From the NCBI RefSeq assembly GCF_005484805.1, contig NZ_CP039432.1:2108001-2172000 (forward strand): DNA of 64,000 nucleotides, read 5' to 3'. The notes beneath the pieces are model-generated. The model was not told where the DNA came from. It saw only the letters and a program-made list of their open reading frames with translations, and did not search any database. This DNA is from Rhodococcus sp. SGAir0479 (GTDB lineage: Bacteria > Actinomycetota > Actinomycetes > Mycobacteriales > Mycobacteriaceae). How positions within the stretch are numbered: position 1 is the first letter of the stretch; every line of letters begins with the position of its first letter. A program made the position numbers and the translations under genes. Of the stretch, positions 1 through 9,060 are shown in pieces.

Positions 1-224
1 ACCCCAGCGCCCAGGGACATCGTCTGGGCGAACGACTGCTGCACCGACTGCTCACCGGCCGTCCCGAGCGCGGAGTCCTGCTCTCCACACCCGAGGTGGC
101 GGGCGAGGACAACCGGGCGTGGCGGCTGTACCGCCGTACCGGATTCCGGGACGTCGTCCGCCACTTCACCTTCGCGGGCGACCGACGGCCGTTCGCAGTT
201 CTAGGCCGGGGGTTGCCGCTGTGA
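1..224 (+). CDS. GNAT-family N-acetyltransferase, C-terminal fragment
   Basis: Partial gene cut by the left edge; the frame opens at base 3 and stops with TGA at 222-224. The roughly 73 visible residues show the end of a GNAT fold: a G-x-R-L-G-x-R-LL-type acetyl-CoA loop near the start, then N-R-A-W-R-L-Y-R-R-T-G-F, the typical last helix and strand. The target of acetylation cannot be told. It overlaps the next gene by 4 bp (GTGA), so the two are probably co-translated. In M. tuberculosis a GNAT gene (Rv2170) also precedes lppM, which supports the identity; here two carotenoid genes lie between them. Confidence 0.75.
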   Translation, partial: PSAQGHRLGERLLHRLLTGRPERGVLLSTPEVAGEDNRAWRLYRRTGFRDVVRHFTFAGDRRPFAVLGRGLPL

Positions 225-1807
225 TCGATACCGTCGTCGTCGGATCGGGCCACAACGCCCTTGTCTCGGCCTGCTACCTCGCACGAGAGGGCTGGTCGGT
301 GGAGGTCATCGAACGCGACAGCGTCGTCGGTGGCGCCGTCTCGACGGTCGAGCGGTTCCCCGGACACCGTGTCGACCGGGGCTCGTCGGCGCACATCATG
401 ATCCGCCACAGCGGAATCGTCGAGGAGCTCGACCTCGCCGCGCACGGGCTGCGCTACATCGACTGCGACCCATGGGCGTTCGCGCCCGCGCCGGCCGGAT
501 CGGATCGTCCCGGCATCGTCTTCCACCGCGACCTCGATCGCACGTGCCGGTCGATCGAGGAGTCGTGCGGCAGCGCGGACGCGGACGCCTACCGGCGGTT
601 CGTCGCGACGTGGGGGCCGCGGACGCAACGGGTCATGCGCGCGTTCGCCGCGCCCCCGACCGGAGGGCGGCTGCTGCGCTCGTTCTGGGGTCTCGACACG
701 GCCGGCGGCGCGGGCGCACTCTCACGAGAGTTCCTCACCACGGGCGACGCCCTGCTCGACGAGTACTTCGACAGCGAACCGCTCAAGGCCGCGCTGGCCT
801 GGTTCGGCGCCCAGTCCGGGCCGCCGATGTCCGAGCCGGGCACCGCGCCGATGGTCGGGTTCGCCGCCCTGATGCACACCCTTCCGCCGGGTCGTGCAGT
901 CGGCGGCAGCGGCGCGCTCACCGCGGCGCTGGCCCGCCGCCTCGAATCCGACGGCGGCACCGTCACACTCGGGGACGGCGTGACCGAACTGCGGCGCGGC
1001 GACGACGGGTGGACGGTGGTCACCGAGTCGGGCCGCCGGATCCGGGCGCGTACGGTGATCGCCGGGTGTCACGTGCTGACGACCCTCGACCTGCTCGAGC
1101 GGGGCGGGTACGACCGGGAGACCCTCGCGGGATGGCGCCGGCGCATCCGGGTGGGACCGGGGATCGGCATGGTGCTGCGACTGGGCACCGATGCGCTGCC
1201 GACGTATCCGAGCGCACCGAGCGAGGCGGCCGCGACGTCGGGGCTGCAGCTGCTCGTCTCCGATCGCGCACAACTGCGGACGGCGCACGGTGCGGCCCTG
1301 GCAGGTGAACTGCCGCCGCAGCCGGCGGTACTCGCGATGAGTTTCAGCGGCATCGACCCCACGATCTCCCCCGCCGGCGAGCACCAGGTGACGTTGTGGT
1401 CGCAATGGCACCCGTACGCGCTGTCCGGCGGCCGGTCCTGGGCCGATCTCGGGGCGACCGAGGCCGACCGCATCGTCGCGGGCGTGGACGCGCTCGCACC
1501 CGGCTTCGCGGACAGCATCCGGCACCGGTACGTACAGACCCCCGCCGACATCGAGCGCGAGATGGGCCTGCTCGGTGGCAACGTGATGCACGTGGAGATG
1601 TCCCTCGACCAGATGTTCATGTGGCGCCCCCTCCCGGAGCTCGCCGGGCACCGCGTCCCGCACGCCGAGGCCCTCTACCTGACCGGCGCGTCCACACATC
1701 CCGGCGGCGGAGTGTCGGGCTCGAGCGGGCGCAGCGCCGCCCGCGTCGCGCTCGCGGACGCGAGTGGCGGACGGCTGCGGCGGGCGCTGCGCAAGACGCT
1801 GCGATGA
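221..1807 (+). CDS. crtO: FAD-dependent carotenoid oxidoreductase, CrtO-type beta-carotene ketolase
   Basis: 528 aa. It belongs to the phytoene-desaturase-like FAD superfamily: the N-terminal dinucleotide fold has G8-x-G10-H-N-A-L, and the C-terminal FAD motif T488-G-A-S-T-H-P-G-G-G-V-S-G closes the protein. The GSGHNALV start, the RGSSAH segment and the overall length match my recollection of Rhodococcus erythropolis CrtO, which adds a 4-keto group to a beta-ionone ring. A role as phytoene desaturase is possible but less likely. The GTG start at 221 overlaps the upstream stop (GTGA), and the stop overlaps the next ATG (ATGA). The longer open frame from 119 lies inside the GNAT gene. Neighbouring cruF and glycosyltransferase genes support a carotenoid substrate. 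Confidence 0.85.
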   Translation: MIDTVVVGSGHNALVSACYLAREGWSVEVIERDSVVGGAVSTVERFPGHRVDRGSSAHIMIRHSGIVEELDLAAHGLRYIDCDPWAFAPAPAGSDRPGIVFHRDLDRTCRSIEESCGSADADAYRRFVATWGPRTQRVMRAFAAPPTGGRLLRSFWGLDTAGGAGALSREFLTTGDALLDEYFDSEPLKAALAWFGAQSGPPMSEPGTAPMVGFAALMHTLPPGRAVGGSGALTAALARRLESDGGTVTLGDGVTELRRGDDGWTVVTESGRRIRARTVIAGCHVLTTLDLLERGGYDRETLAGWRRRIRVGPGIGMVLRLGTDALPTYPSAPSEAAATSGLQLLVSDRAQLRTAHGAALAGELPPQPAVLAMSFSGIDPTISPAGEHQVTLWSQWHPYALSGGRSWADLGATEADRIVAGVDALAPGFADSIRHRYVQTPADIEREMGLLGGNVMHVEMSLDQMFMWRPLPELAGHRVPHAEALYLTGASTHPGGGVSGSSGRSAARVALADASGGRLRRALRKTLR

Positions 1808-2628
1808 GCACCCGGTCTCCGCTCGTGCCGGTCTCCGCGGTGGTCGCGGCGGCGGCGGTCGGGGCGCAGATCGTCTACCCCCTCGTCGACGGGCGCGTCC
1901 GCGACGTCGTGACCGTCGCGGTCGTCGCCCTGCTCGCCGCCGCGTCGATCGTGCACGCGGTGGGCACCCGCGGCGGGCGGTGGGCCGCCGGCATGGTCGT
2001 GACCACGGCCGGCATCGGGCTCGTCTCCGAGATCGTCGGGACGGCGACCGGCTACCCGTACGGGTGCTACGAGTACGCGGCCGGACGGCTCGGCTGGGCG
2101 CTCGTCGACGTCCCCCTCGTGGTGCCGTTCGCGTGGACGGCCGGCTTCTACCCGGTGTGGTGCGCGGCCTCGCTCGTCACCCGCGGCCGGGTGCGCCGCA
2201 TCGCTCTCACCACCGCCGGTGTCGTCGGCTGGGATCTGTATCTCGATCCGCAGATGGTCGCCGACGGGCAGTGGCGCTGGTGTGTCACCGATGCCGGGCT
2301 GCCCGGTATCGCGCACATCCCGCTCACGAACTATGCGGGATGGGTCGTCGTCGCGGCGGGCATGGCCGTCGTCGTGGACGCGCTCGACCGGCGGCGGCGG
2401 GTGACGCCGACGCCGCGTCTGGACGCCGTGCCGATCGCACTGTTCCTGTGGACGTGGCTGGGCTCGTCGCTCGCGCACGCGGTCTTCCTGGACCCGCCGG
2501 AGCTGCGGTACTCGGCGGTCTACGGGTTGCTGGCGATGGGTGTCGTCGGCGTCCCGCTGTTGTTGCGGCTGCTCCGGCCCCACCGGAGCACCGACCGCAC
2601 GGAATCGGACAGCTCCCCCACCACCTGA
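1804..2628 (+). CDS. cruF: Carotenoid biosynthesis membrane protein, CruF-like 1',2'-hydratase
   Basis: 274 aa, strongly hydrophobic, with about seven predicted membrane helices. It matches the carotenoid-synthesis family (DUF422) that includes CruF and bacterioruberin hydratase. Recognisable pieces are E-I-V-G-T-A-T-G-Y-P-Y-G-x-Y-E-Y, W-D-L-Y-L-D-P-Q-M-V and I-P-L-T-N-Y-x-G-W. Known members hydrate the psi-end double bond of a linear or monocyclic carotene, giving a tertiary 1'-OH. Its ATG overlaps the crtO stop by 4 bp, indicating one operon. Together with crtO and the glycosyltransferase at 3429 it suggests a keto, hydroxy, glycosylated monocyclic carotenoid. The substrate is inferred. Confidence 0.8.
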   Translation: MSTRSPLVPVSAVVAAAAVGAQIVYPLVDGRVRDVVTVAVVALLAAASIVHAVGTRGGRWAAGMVVTTAGIGLVSEIVGTATGYPYGCYEYAAGRLGWALVDVPLVVPFAWTAGFYPVWCAASLVTRGRVRRIALTTAGVVGWDLYLDPQMVADGQWRWCVTDAGLPGIAHIPLTNYAGWVVVAAGMAVVVDALDRRRRVTPTPRLDAVPIALFLWTWLGSSLAHAVFLDPPELRYSAVYGLLAMGVVGVPLLLRLLRPHRSTDRTESDSSPTT

Positions 2629-2682
2629 GCCGAAACGCGGTGCCTGGCACGTGGATGTCGCCGCACCTGGCACGATGTTGCT

Positions 2683-3432
2683 GTGCAGCCGTCCTCCTCA
2701 GGCCCCTCCTCCCGGTCCCGCTCCCCCCGCGTGTTCGCGGCCGCAGTCCTCGCGCTTCTGCTGGTCCCGCTGCTCGCGGGGTGTCTGCGGGTGCAGGTCT
2801 CGATGGGCGTGTCCGCCGACGACAAGGTCTCCGGGCAGATCGTCGCGGCGACGGTGCCGCAGAGCGACGACGACAAGGGCCCGCAGCTCACCCCGCCGGG
2901 GTCGCTGGCGGGCCGCATCCGCGTGCAGGAGTACCGCAAGGACGGTTACGTCGGCACCCAGGCCTTCTTCAACGGGTTGTCGTTCGGGGACGTCCAGGAG
3001 CTCGGCTCGATGTACAGCCAGACCGGCACCGCACTGCAGCTGGCGCTGCGCCGCGCCGGTGACCAGGTGACGCTCGACGGGCGCGTCGATCTCGAGAACG
3101 TGCCGGCACAGGGCACCGACGTCCAGTTCACGATCGCGTTCCCGGCGCGGGTCGCAACCACGAACGGTGTCCGTGAGGGCGATTCGACGGTGACGTGGAA
3201 GCTCCCGGCCGGTGACGTCAGCACGTTGCGCGCCGAGGTCCGGTACGCCGACCCGAGCACCCGCAGCTTCGCCGGCTGGGCCGGGATGGCGGGCGGCGTC
3301 GCGATCGCGGTCGCGGTGATCGTCGGCGGAATGGCGTGGGCCACCCGCAACCGCATGCAGCCCCCGACTCCGCCGCGCGACTCGCGCCCCGCGGCCCCGC
3401 GGGAGCCGCGTCCGTCGAGCCCCGCACGGTGA
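2683..3432 (+). CDS. lppM: LppM-type lipoprotein
   Basis: 249 aa with a GTG start. The signal sequence ends in the lipobox L-L-A-G-C with lipidated Cys34. A globular extracytoplasmic domain follows, then one C-terminal membrane helix (about residues 197-218) and a Pro/Arg-rich tail. This lipobox, beta-rich domain, C-terminal helix layout is that of LppM (DUF3153), Rv2171 in M. tuberculosis; the next conserved gene (MTHFR-like) is also in the expected place. It lies between cruF (54 nt gap) and the glycosyltransferase, whose GTG overlaps this stop. The molecular function is not established here. A link to carotenoid placement in the envelope would be speculation. Confidence 0.8.
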   Translation: MQPSSSGPSSRSRSPRVFAAAVLALLLVPLLAGCLRVQVSMGVSADDKVSGQIVAATVPQSDDDKGPQLTPPGSLAGRIRVQEYRKDGYVGTQAFFNGLSFGDVQELGSMYSQTGTALQLALRRAGDQVTLDGRVDLENVPAQGTDVQFTIAFPARVATTNGVREGDSTVTWKLPAGDVSTLRAEVRYADPSTRSFAGWAGMAGGVAIAVAVIVGGMAWATRNRMQPPTPPRDSRPAAPREPRPSSPAR

Positions 3433-4607
3433 TCCGACCCCCCGTGGTTCGCCCGCTCCGCCTCCTCGATCTCGCCACCCGTACCGGAACCGGACTCGCG
3501 CTGCTGAGCGCCGCGGTCGCCGCCGTCAACGCCGCGACCCTGCCCCGCCTGCGGGCGGCGACGGTGACCGAACCGGTGACGGTGGTGGTGCCCGCCCGCG
3601 ACGAGGCCGATCGAATCGCTGCTCTCGTGGCGGATCTGCGCGCCCAGCGCGGACTCGGCACGCTGCGGGTCCTGATCCTCGACGACGACTCCTCCGACGC
3701 CACCGCCGACGTCGCGCGGCGCGCGTTCGACGGCGACGGCCGTTTCGCGCTCGTCCACGGCGACGGTCCGCCGCCGCAGGGCTGGCTCGGCAAGAACGCG
3801 GCGTGCCGGCGCGGCGCCGACCACGCCGCCCGCCTGATGGATCCGCGGCACCCGGGCGTGCTGGTGTTCCTCGACGCCGACGTCCGCGTGGCGCCCGGCG
3901 CGCTCGCGGCCGCCGTCGGCGAGCTGCGCCGCAGCGGGGCCGCTCTGGTGTCGCCGTGGCCGCGGCAGGACGCCGGTTCGGTGAGTGAGCGTCTGCTCCA
4001 GCCGTTGCTGTGCTGGTCGTGGTTCGCGGCCCTGCCCGTCGCGGTGGCGAACCGCAACACGCGCCCGTCGATGGCGGTGGCGTGCGGCCAGTTCCTCGTG
4101 TTCGACGCCGCGGCGTACTTCCGGCTCGGCGGGCACACCGCGGTGGCGGGCAGCGTCACCGAGGATCTCGACATCACGCGCGCACTCCGGCGCCGGGGCG
4201 AGCGCACCGCGGTCGCCGCCGCCCAGGGACTTGCCTCGTGCCGGATGTACACCGGCGCCGCGACCCTGCGTGCCGGACACACCCGGTGGTTGTGGACGCA
4301 GTTCGGCTCCCCCGCCGGGGCCGCGGTGGTCGCGGCCGTCGCCGCACTCGGCTACGTACTGCCGCCGGTGGCGATCGTCGCGGGTCGTGGCGGCACCCGA
4401 GTCTGGGGCGCGGTGGGCTACGCCGCGGGTGTGGCGTCCCGGCTCACGGCCCGGACGGTCGAGACCGGCCGGCGCCCCCGGGGCACCGACGTGGCGGACG
4501 CTCTCGCCCATCCCGCATCGGTGGTCGGACTGATCCGGCTGCTCGCCGCGTCGCATCGCGATCGGCGGCGCGGACGCCTGCGCTGGAAGGGCCGGTCCGT
4601 CGGCTGA
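3429..4607 (+). CDS. Family 2 glycosyltransferase, probable carotenoid glycosyltransferase (CruG/HpnB-like)
   Basis: 392 aa from the GTG that overlaps the lppM stop (GTGA); an upstream start at 3336 is inside lppM and less likely. One N-terminal membrane helix is followed by a GT-A domain: T-V-V-V-P-A-R-D-E nucleotide-binding strand, L-D-D-D-S-S-D, the D-x-D motif L-D149-A-D151-V, T-E-D-L-D-I, and H-T-R-W-L-W. One or two C-terminal helices follow. In cyanobacteria CruG, a glycosyltransferase of this kind, works after CruF on the carotenoid hydroxyl. Being downstream of cruF, this enzyme probably glycosylates the 1'- or 2'-OH. Hopanoid or other lipid acceptors cannot be excluded. Confidence 0.75.
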   Translation: MIRPPVVRPLRLLDLATRTGTGLALLSAAVAAVNAATLPRLRAATVTEPVTVVVPARDEADRIAALVADLRAQRGLGTLRVLILDDDSSDATADVARRAFDGDGRFALVHGDGPPPQGWLGKNAACRRGADHAARLMDPRHPGVLVFLDADVRVAPGALAAAVGELRRSGAALVSPWPRQDAGSVSERLLQPLLCWSWFAALPVAVANRNTRPSMAVACGQFLVFDAAAYFRLGGHTAVAGSVTEDLDITRALRRRGERTAVAAAQGLASCRMYTGAATLRAGHTRWLWTQFGSPAGAAVVAAVAALGYVLPPVAIVAGRGGTRVWGAVGYAAGVASRLTARTVETGRRPRGTDVADALAHPASVVGLIRLLAASHRDRRRGRLRWKGRSVG

Positions 4608-4620
4608 GGCGGGACCGGCC
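4590..4620. terminator. Hairpin between convergent glycosyltransferase and metF
   Basis: Perfect 9-bp arms (4590-4598 and 4612-4620, GGCCGGTCC/GGACCGGCC) bracket the glycosyltransferase stop codon. The position between converging genes suggests a terminator. There is no U-tract. Confidence 0.45.
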
Positions 4621-4645
4621 GCAGGGCCTCACCCCGGATACGTCG

Positions 4646-5626
4646 TCACACCGCGGCGGACGCCGACATTCCCAGATTCGTGAGCACCTCACTGGTCGCC
4701 CGCGCGAAGTTCAGCGTGATGAAGTGCAGGCACGGCGCGCCCTCGGAGATGAGCCGCTCGGCCATCTCGGTCGCCACCTCGATACCGATCTCGCGTACCG
4801 CGGCCCGGTTCTCCTCCGGGCCGTCGCCCGCCGCGCGCCGCAGCCGCGTCTCGAGCTCCTCGGGCAACCGCGACCCCGACAGCTCCAGGCTGCGCCGAGC
4901 GGACCGCAGCGACGTGATGGGCATGATCTCGGGGATGATCGGCTTCTCCCCCTGCTCGGGGTCGTACGCCACCACCCGGTCCCGTAGCCGCAGGTAGTCC
5001 TCGACGTCGAAGAACATCTGGGTGATCGAGTACTCGGCGCCGGCCCGCAGCTTCTGCACCAGATACTTGGTGTCGTGGTCGAGATCCGGTGCCCGGTAGT
5101 GCCCCTCGGGGAACGACGCGACGCCCACATGGAAGTCGCCCATGTCCCGCACGAGGCGCACGAGTTCCTCGGCGTACTCGACGCCCTCGGGGTGCTTGAC
5201 CCACTCGCCGAGCGGGTCGCCCGGCGGGTCGCCGCGCAGGACCAGGACGTTACTGATCCCGCGGTCCGCGTAGGCCCCGCACATCGCCCGCAGTTCGTCG
5301 ATGCTGTGCCCGACGGCCGTGAGATGCGCGACCGGCAACAGCGTCGTCTCCTCCGCGATCTGCCCCGTCACCCGGACCGTGCGGTCGCGGGTCGACCCAC
5401 CGGCGCCGTACGTCATCGACACGAACGCCGGGCCGAGCCGCTCGAACGCGCGCACCGCCCGCCACAGCCGCTCCTCGGCGGCCTCGTCGCGCGGCGGCGA
5501 GAACTCGACGGAGAAGGGGATCCGTCCGCCCTGCGACGTGTCGGACGAGCGGATACGGTCCACGATCGAAGGGGTCTGGGTCACCCAACCCGCGCTGCTG
5601 CGCCCCCGAACGGCATCGAATGTCAC
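4646..5626 (-). CDS. metF: Methylenetetrahydrofolate reductase-like protein
   Basis: 326 aa. Flavin-dependent reductase of the MTHFR family, expected to make 5-methyl-THF for methionine synthesis. Near the N-terminus S-V-E-F-S-P-P-R supplies the conserved Glu. Other hallmarks are F-V-S-M-T-Y-G-A-G-G-S, H-L-T-A-V-G, L-V-L-R-G-D-P-P-G-D and I-T-Q-M-F-F-D. Rv2172c sits in the same place in M. tuberculosis. I chose the GTG at 5626 because a TATGCT box lies 6 nt upstream, which fits a leaderless transcript; a second GTG at 5584 would give 312 aa. The gene is transcribed divergently from the GGPP synthase. Confidence 0.85.
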   Translation of the reverse strand: MTFDAVRGRSSAGWVTQTPSIVDRIRSSDTSQGGRIPFSVEFSPPRDEAAEERLWRAVRAFERLGPAFVSMTYGAGGSTRDRTVRVTGQIAEETTLLPVAHLTAVGHSIDELRAMCGAYADRGISNVLVLRGDPPGDPLGEWVKHPEGVEYAEELVRLVRDMGDFHVGVASFPEGHYRAPDLDHDTKYLVQKLRAGAEYSITQMFFDVEDYLRLRDRVVAYDPEQGEKPIIPEIMPITSLRSARRSLELSGSRLPEELETRLRRAAGDGPEENRAAVREIGIEVATEMAERLISEGAPCLHFITLNFARATSEVLTNLGMSASAAV

Positions 5627-5772
5627 CCGGCAAGCATAGGCTGACCTGCCCCGTCGCTGCGCATCGCGTCGCCCGCTCGGTGGGACTGCGGCCGACGCGG
5701 CCAGACCTCGGCAGCGGCCCACTAAGGTGGGAGCGAGGCTTCGCGCCGGCCCGAAGCGCCGCGTCGCCGTCA

Positions 5773-6921
5773 GTGCTCGACCTCGAGTTCCCACGCACCT
5801 TGGAGGCAGTTCTGTCCGCCGGAGCCGGTGAGTTTGCTCGCCCGACCCAGTCCACCCCGCCACTGACCGACCTCGTGGAGGCGTCGCTCCGGGAGTTCTT
5901 CGCGTCCCGCGCCGAGCTCGTCCGCTCGGTAGGCGGTGGCTACGCCGACGCGGTCGCCGCGCTCGAGAGCTTCGTGCTCCGCGGGGGAAAGCGGGTGCGG
6001 CCGGTCTTCGCGTGGACGGGTTGGCTGGGTGCGGGCGGCGACCCGGCCGGTGACCAGGCGTCCGCCGTGCTGCGGGCCGCGTCGGCCCTCGAGCTCGTGC
6101 AGGCCTGCGCGCTGGTGCACGACGACATCATCGATGCGTCGACCACGCGACGCGGGTTCCCCACCGTGCACGTGGAGTTCGCCGATCAGCACAGTGCGCA
6201 GCAGTGGAGCGGCGGCGCGGCCGAGTTCGGGCGGGCGGCCGCGATCCTGCTCGGTGATCTCGCGCTGGCGTGGGCCGACGACATGGTGCGCGAGTCCGGT
6301 CTCGACCACGCCGCGCTCACGCGCATCTCTCCGGTGTGGTCGGCGATGCGGACCGAGGTGCTCGGCGGGCAGTTCCTCGACATCAGCAACGAGGTGCGGG
6401 CCGACGAGTCGGTGGAGTCGGCGCTGCGTGTCGACCGGTTCAAGACTGCCGCCTACACCATCGAGCGGCCCCTGCACCTGGGCGCCGCGATGGCCGGCGC
6501 GGACGACGCCCTCGTCGCGGCGTACCGGGACTTCGGTCACGACATCGGCATCGCGTTCCAGCTGCGCGACGACCTGCTGGGCGTGTTCGGCGACCCCGAG
6601 GTGACGGGCAAGCCGTCCGGCGACGACCTGCGCGACGGCAAGCGGACGGTCCTGTTCGCCGTCGCGCTGCAGCAGGCCGATCGGACGGACCCGACAGCCG
6701 CGGCACTGCTGCGCGAGTCGATCGGCACCGAACTGTCGGAGCCGGAGATCGAACGCCTGCGCACGGTGATCACCGACCTGGGTGCGGTGGACGACGCCGA
6801 GAAGCGCATCGCCGACCTCACCGAGCGGGCGTTGACCACGCTCGACGGCAGCGACGCAACCGACGAGAGCAAGCGGCTGTTGCGGGACATGGCGGTCGCC
6901 GTCACCCGCCGCGACGCCTGA
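5773..6921 (+). CDS. crtE: Geranylgeranyl diphosphate synthase (polyprenyl synthetase)
   Basis: About 382 aa. It chains isopentenyl diphosphate onto allylic diphosphates to give GGPP, the precursor of phytoene and of other prenyl lipids. The first Asp-rich motif is D117-D118-I-I-D121 and the second is R-D266-D267-L-L-G-V-F-G-D; G-G-K-R-V-R-P binds the diphosphate. It corresponds to idsA2 (Rv2173). The start is uncertain: GTG 5773 has no clear ribosome site, and a good GGAGG at 5802-5806 sits 5 nt before a CTG at 5812 in the same frame. A crtI relic starts 5 nt after the stop, so this was once a crtE-crtI pair. Confidence 0.85.
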   Translation: MLDLEFPRTLEAVLSAGAGEFARPTQSTPPLTDLVEASLREFFASRAELVRSVGGGYADAVAALESFVLRGGKRVRPVFAWTGWLGAGGDPAGDQASAVLRAASALELVQACALVHDDIIDASTTRRGFPTVHVEFADQHSAQQWSGGAAEFGRAAAILLGDLALAWADDMVRESGLDHAALTRISPVWSAMRTEVLGGQFLDISNEVRADESVESALRVDRFKTAAYTIERPLHLGAAMAGADDALVAAYRDFGHDIGIAFQLRDDLLGVFGDPEVTGKPSGDDLRDGKRTVLFAVALQQADRTDPTAAALLRESIGTELSEPEIERLRTVITDLGAVDDAEKRIADLTERALTTLDGSDATDESKRLLRDMAVAVTRRDA

Positions 6922-6926
6922 CCGCC

Positions 6927-7214
6927 GTGCGCACGGTCACGGGCGCCACCGACCCGGTCGTCGGGGTCGGGGCCGGGCACGCCGGGGTGTCGGCGGCCCT
7001 GCACCTGCTCGGGCGCGGCTACCCGGGCATCACCGCCGACTATGGGGTTGATCACATCCGGACTGCCCGCCGCCATGCCGCGCGCGGCCCACGTGAGTGG
7101 GGTGTCTTCGCGCCGGCACACGTGTTCCGGCAGACCGGTCCGTTCCGACGACGTAACCTGACCTCACGCGATACCGACATCGGCCTCGCCGGCTCCGGGA
7201 CGACACCCGGTTAG
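6927..7214 (+). pseudogene. crtI: Decayed N-terminal remnant of a phytoene desaturase (crtI)
   Basis: An open frame of 95 codons begins with GTG 5 nt after crtE. Residues 1-32 read V-R-T-V-T-G-A-T-D-P-V-V-G-V-G-A-G-H-A-G and then V-S-A-A-L-H-L-L-G-R-G-Y, the typical actinobacterial CrtI start with its G-x-G-x-x-G FAD fold. After about residue 33 (base 7025) all similarity ends and the rest is random, Arg-rich sequence up to the mptA promoter. A working CrtI has about 500 aa, so this is a broken gene, not a functional one. I infer that an intact crtI once followed crtE. Desaturation must be encoded elsewhere if the pathway works. Confidence 0.7.
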
Positions 7215-7397
7215 GCGATCCGACGGACCTCATTTCGGGCAAACTGGCCGCGCGGCGCATCTGCGGCCGATCGGGGGGAAGGCGTGCCGGACAACCGTGG
7301 GCGACGCACTAAACTGAGTCTCCGTCCCATGCTGTCCGGCCGATGCGACGCCGTCGGACAGCGCCGAGCAACCCTTCCGGGGGAGGAACCTGCACCG

Positions 7398-9044
7398 ATG
7401 TCGGCCCCTTCCCGATCCCTGAACGCCACCGCCGCCACCGCCGACCGACGGTCCCGGCTGCGTTCGAGCGCCGACTACCTGCGCACGCCCGCCGGGCATG
7501 CGAGCGTGCTCGGGTTCCTCGGAGCGGTGATGATCACCTTCGGTGGTTTCGGCGCCGGCAGTGTCCGCAAGCACGATCCACTGCTCGAGGAGATGCGGCT
7601 GTCGTGGCTGCGCTTCGGGCACGGCTACGCGCTCTCGATGATCATCGTCTGGGCCGGTGTGCTGTCGATGATCCTGGCGTGGGTGCGGCTGGGCCGGGCG
7701 ACCATCCGCGGGGAGGTGGGTCTGCGGGCCCTGGCGTGGACGGTTCCGCTGTGGACGGCGCCGTTGCTGCTGGCGGTCCCGATGTTCAGTCGCGATGCGT
7801 ACTCGTACCTCGCGCAGGGTGCGCTGCTGCGCGACGGCTTCGACCCCTACGCGGTCGGTCCGGTCGTCAACCCCGGCATCCTGCTCGACAACGTCAGCAA
7901 CGTGTGGACCACCACGACGGCCCCGTACGGCCCGATCTCGCTCCTGATCGGTCAGGGCGTCACGAGCATCACCGGGGACAACGTCGTCGCGGGCACCATG
8001 CTGTTGCGGCTGGCGTTCCTGCCCGGTCTGGGCCTGATGCTGTGGGCGCTGCCCCGCCTGGCCCGCCAGCTCGGCGGTCAGCCGACGGTCGCGGTGTGGG
8101 TCGCGGTGCTCAACCCGCTGGTGCTCATCCATCTCATCGGCGGCGTCCACAACGAACTGCTCATGGTCGGGCTGATGGTCGCCGGTGTGACGCTGGCCCT
8201 GGACCGGCGGCACGTCCTCGCGATCGCCGTGATCGCTGTCGGAGTCGCGGTCAAGGCGATGGCCGGCATCGCGTTGCCGTTCATCGTCTGGATCTGGATC
8301 ATCCACGAACGTCAGCGCGCGGAGGCCGAGGGCCGGGAGCCGGCGGCGCCGCTGGCGTCGTTCGTGCGGGCCGCCGGTACCGGTGTCGCGGTGTTCGTGG
8401 CGATCTTCACCGCCGCCTCGGCCGTCGCCGGGGTCGGGCTGGGCTGGCTCACCGCCCTGTCCGGCTCCGCGAAGATCATCAACTGGCTCTCGCTGCCGAC
8501 GATCATGGCGCACGTCGTCACGGTGGGAACCGGGTGGTTCACGGGGCTCCGGCTGACACCGGTGCTCGAGGTGACCCGGTCGATCTGCGCGCTCGCGCTG
8601 ATGGGCCTCCTGCTGTGGATCTGGTGGCGTTTCCGCAAGACGGAGCGGGACGCGGTCCTGGGTATCCTCGCGGCCCTCGTGGCCATCGTGATCCTGTCCC
8701 CGGCCGCCCTGCCCTGGTACTACTCGTGGCCGCTCGCGATCGCCGCCGGATTCGCGATGTCGCCCCGAACGCTGCAGGTGGTCGTCGGCCTGTCCACCTG
8801 GCTGATGCTCGTCTTCCAGCCGGACGGCTCGATCGGCCTCTACACGTTCTTCCACGTCGCGCTCGCGACCTTCGCCGCCGTCGTGGCCGCGTTGTCGCTG
8901 CGGACCGTCGACCCGCTGCGTCTGCGGACGGTCTCGGACAAGTCCACCGAACCTGCGCCGGTTCCCCTCGGATCGCTTCGGGGACCGGACCCGGCGGAGC
9001 AACTGGCGCGGACGGCGGCCGACTCCCGGTCCTCGTCCCTCTGA
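7398..9044 (+). CDS. mptA: Alpha-1,6-mannosyltransferase, GT-C type (MptA-like)
   Basis: 548 aa with a dozen or so membrane helices. It is a polyprenyl-phosphate-mannose-dependent GT-C enzyme. The first periplasmic loop carries F-S-R-D133-A-Y-S-Y-L-A-Q-G, the usual catalytic Asp region, and P-W-Y-Y-S-W-P lies in the C-terminal half. MptA (Rv2174) elongates the alpha-1,6-mannan core of lipomannan and lipoarabinomannan on the outer face of the membrane. ATG 7398 is preceded by GGGAGG at 7381-7386; the frame is open further up to 7284 without family sequence. It separates the crtE/crtI relic from crtB, yet it is the conserved backbone gene of this position. Confidence 0.85.
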   Translation: MSAPSRSLNATAATADRRSRLRSSADYLRTPAGHASVLGFLGAVMITFGGFGAGSVRKHDPLLEEMRLSWLRFGHGYALSMIIVWAGVLSMILAWVRLGRATIRGEVGLRALAWTVPLWTAPLLLAVPMFSRDAYSYLAQGALLRDGFDPYAVGPVVNPGILLDNVSNVWTTTTAPYGPISLLIGQGVTSITGDNVVAGTMLLRLAFLPGLGLMLWALPRLARQLGGQPTVAVWVAVLNPLVLIHLIGGVHNELLMVGLMVAGVTLALDRRHVLAIAVIAVGVAVKAMAGIALPFIVWIWIIHERQRAEAEGREPAAPLASFVRAAGTGVAVFVAIFTAASAVAGVGLGWLTALSGSAKIINWLSLPTIMAHVVTVGTGWFTGLRLTPVLEVTRSICALALMGLLLWIWWRFRKTERDAVLGILAALVAIVILSPAALPWYYSWPLAIAAGFAMSPRTLQVVVGLSTWLMLVFQPDGSIGLYTFFHVALATFAAVVAALSLRTVDPLRLRTVSDKSTEPAPVPLGSLRGPDPAEQLARTAADSRSSSL

Positions 9045-9060
9045 CCGGGTGGGCGTCGTC

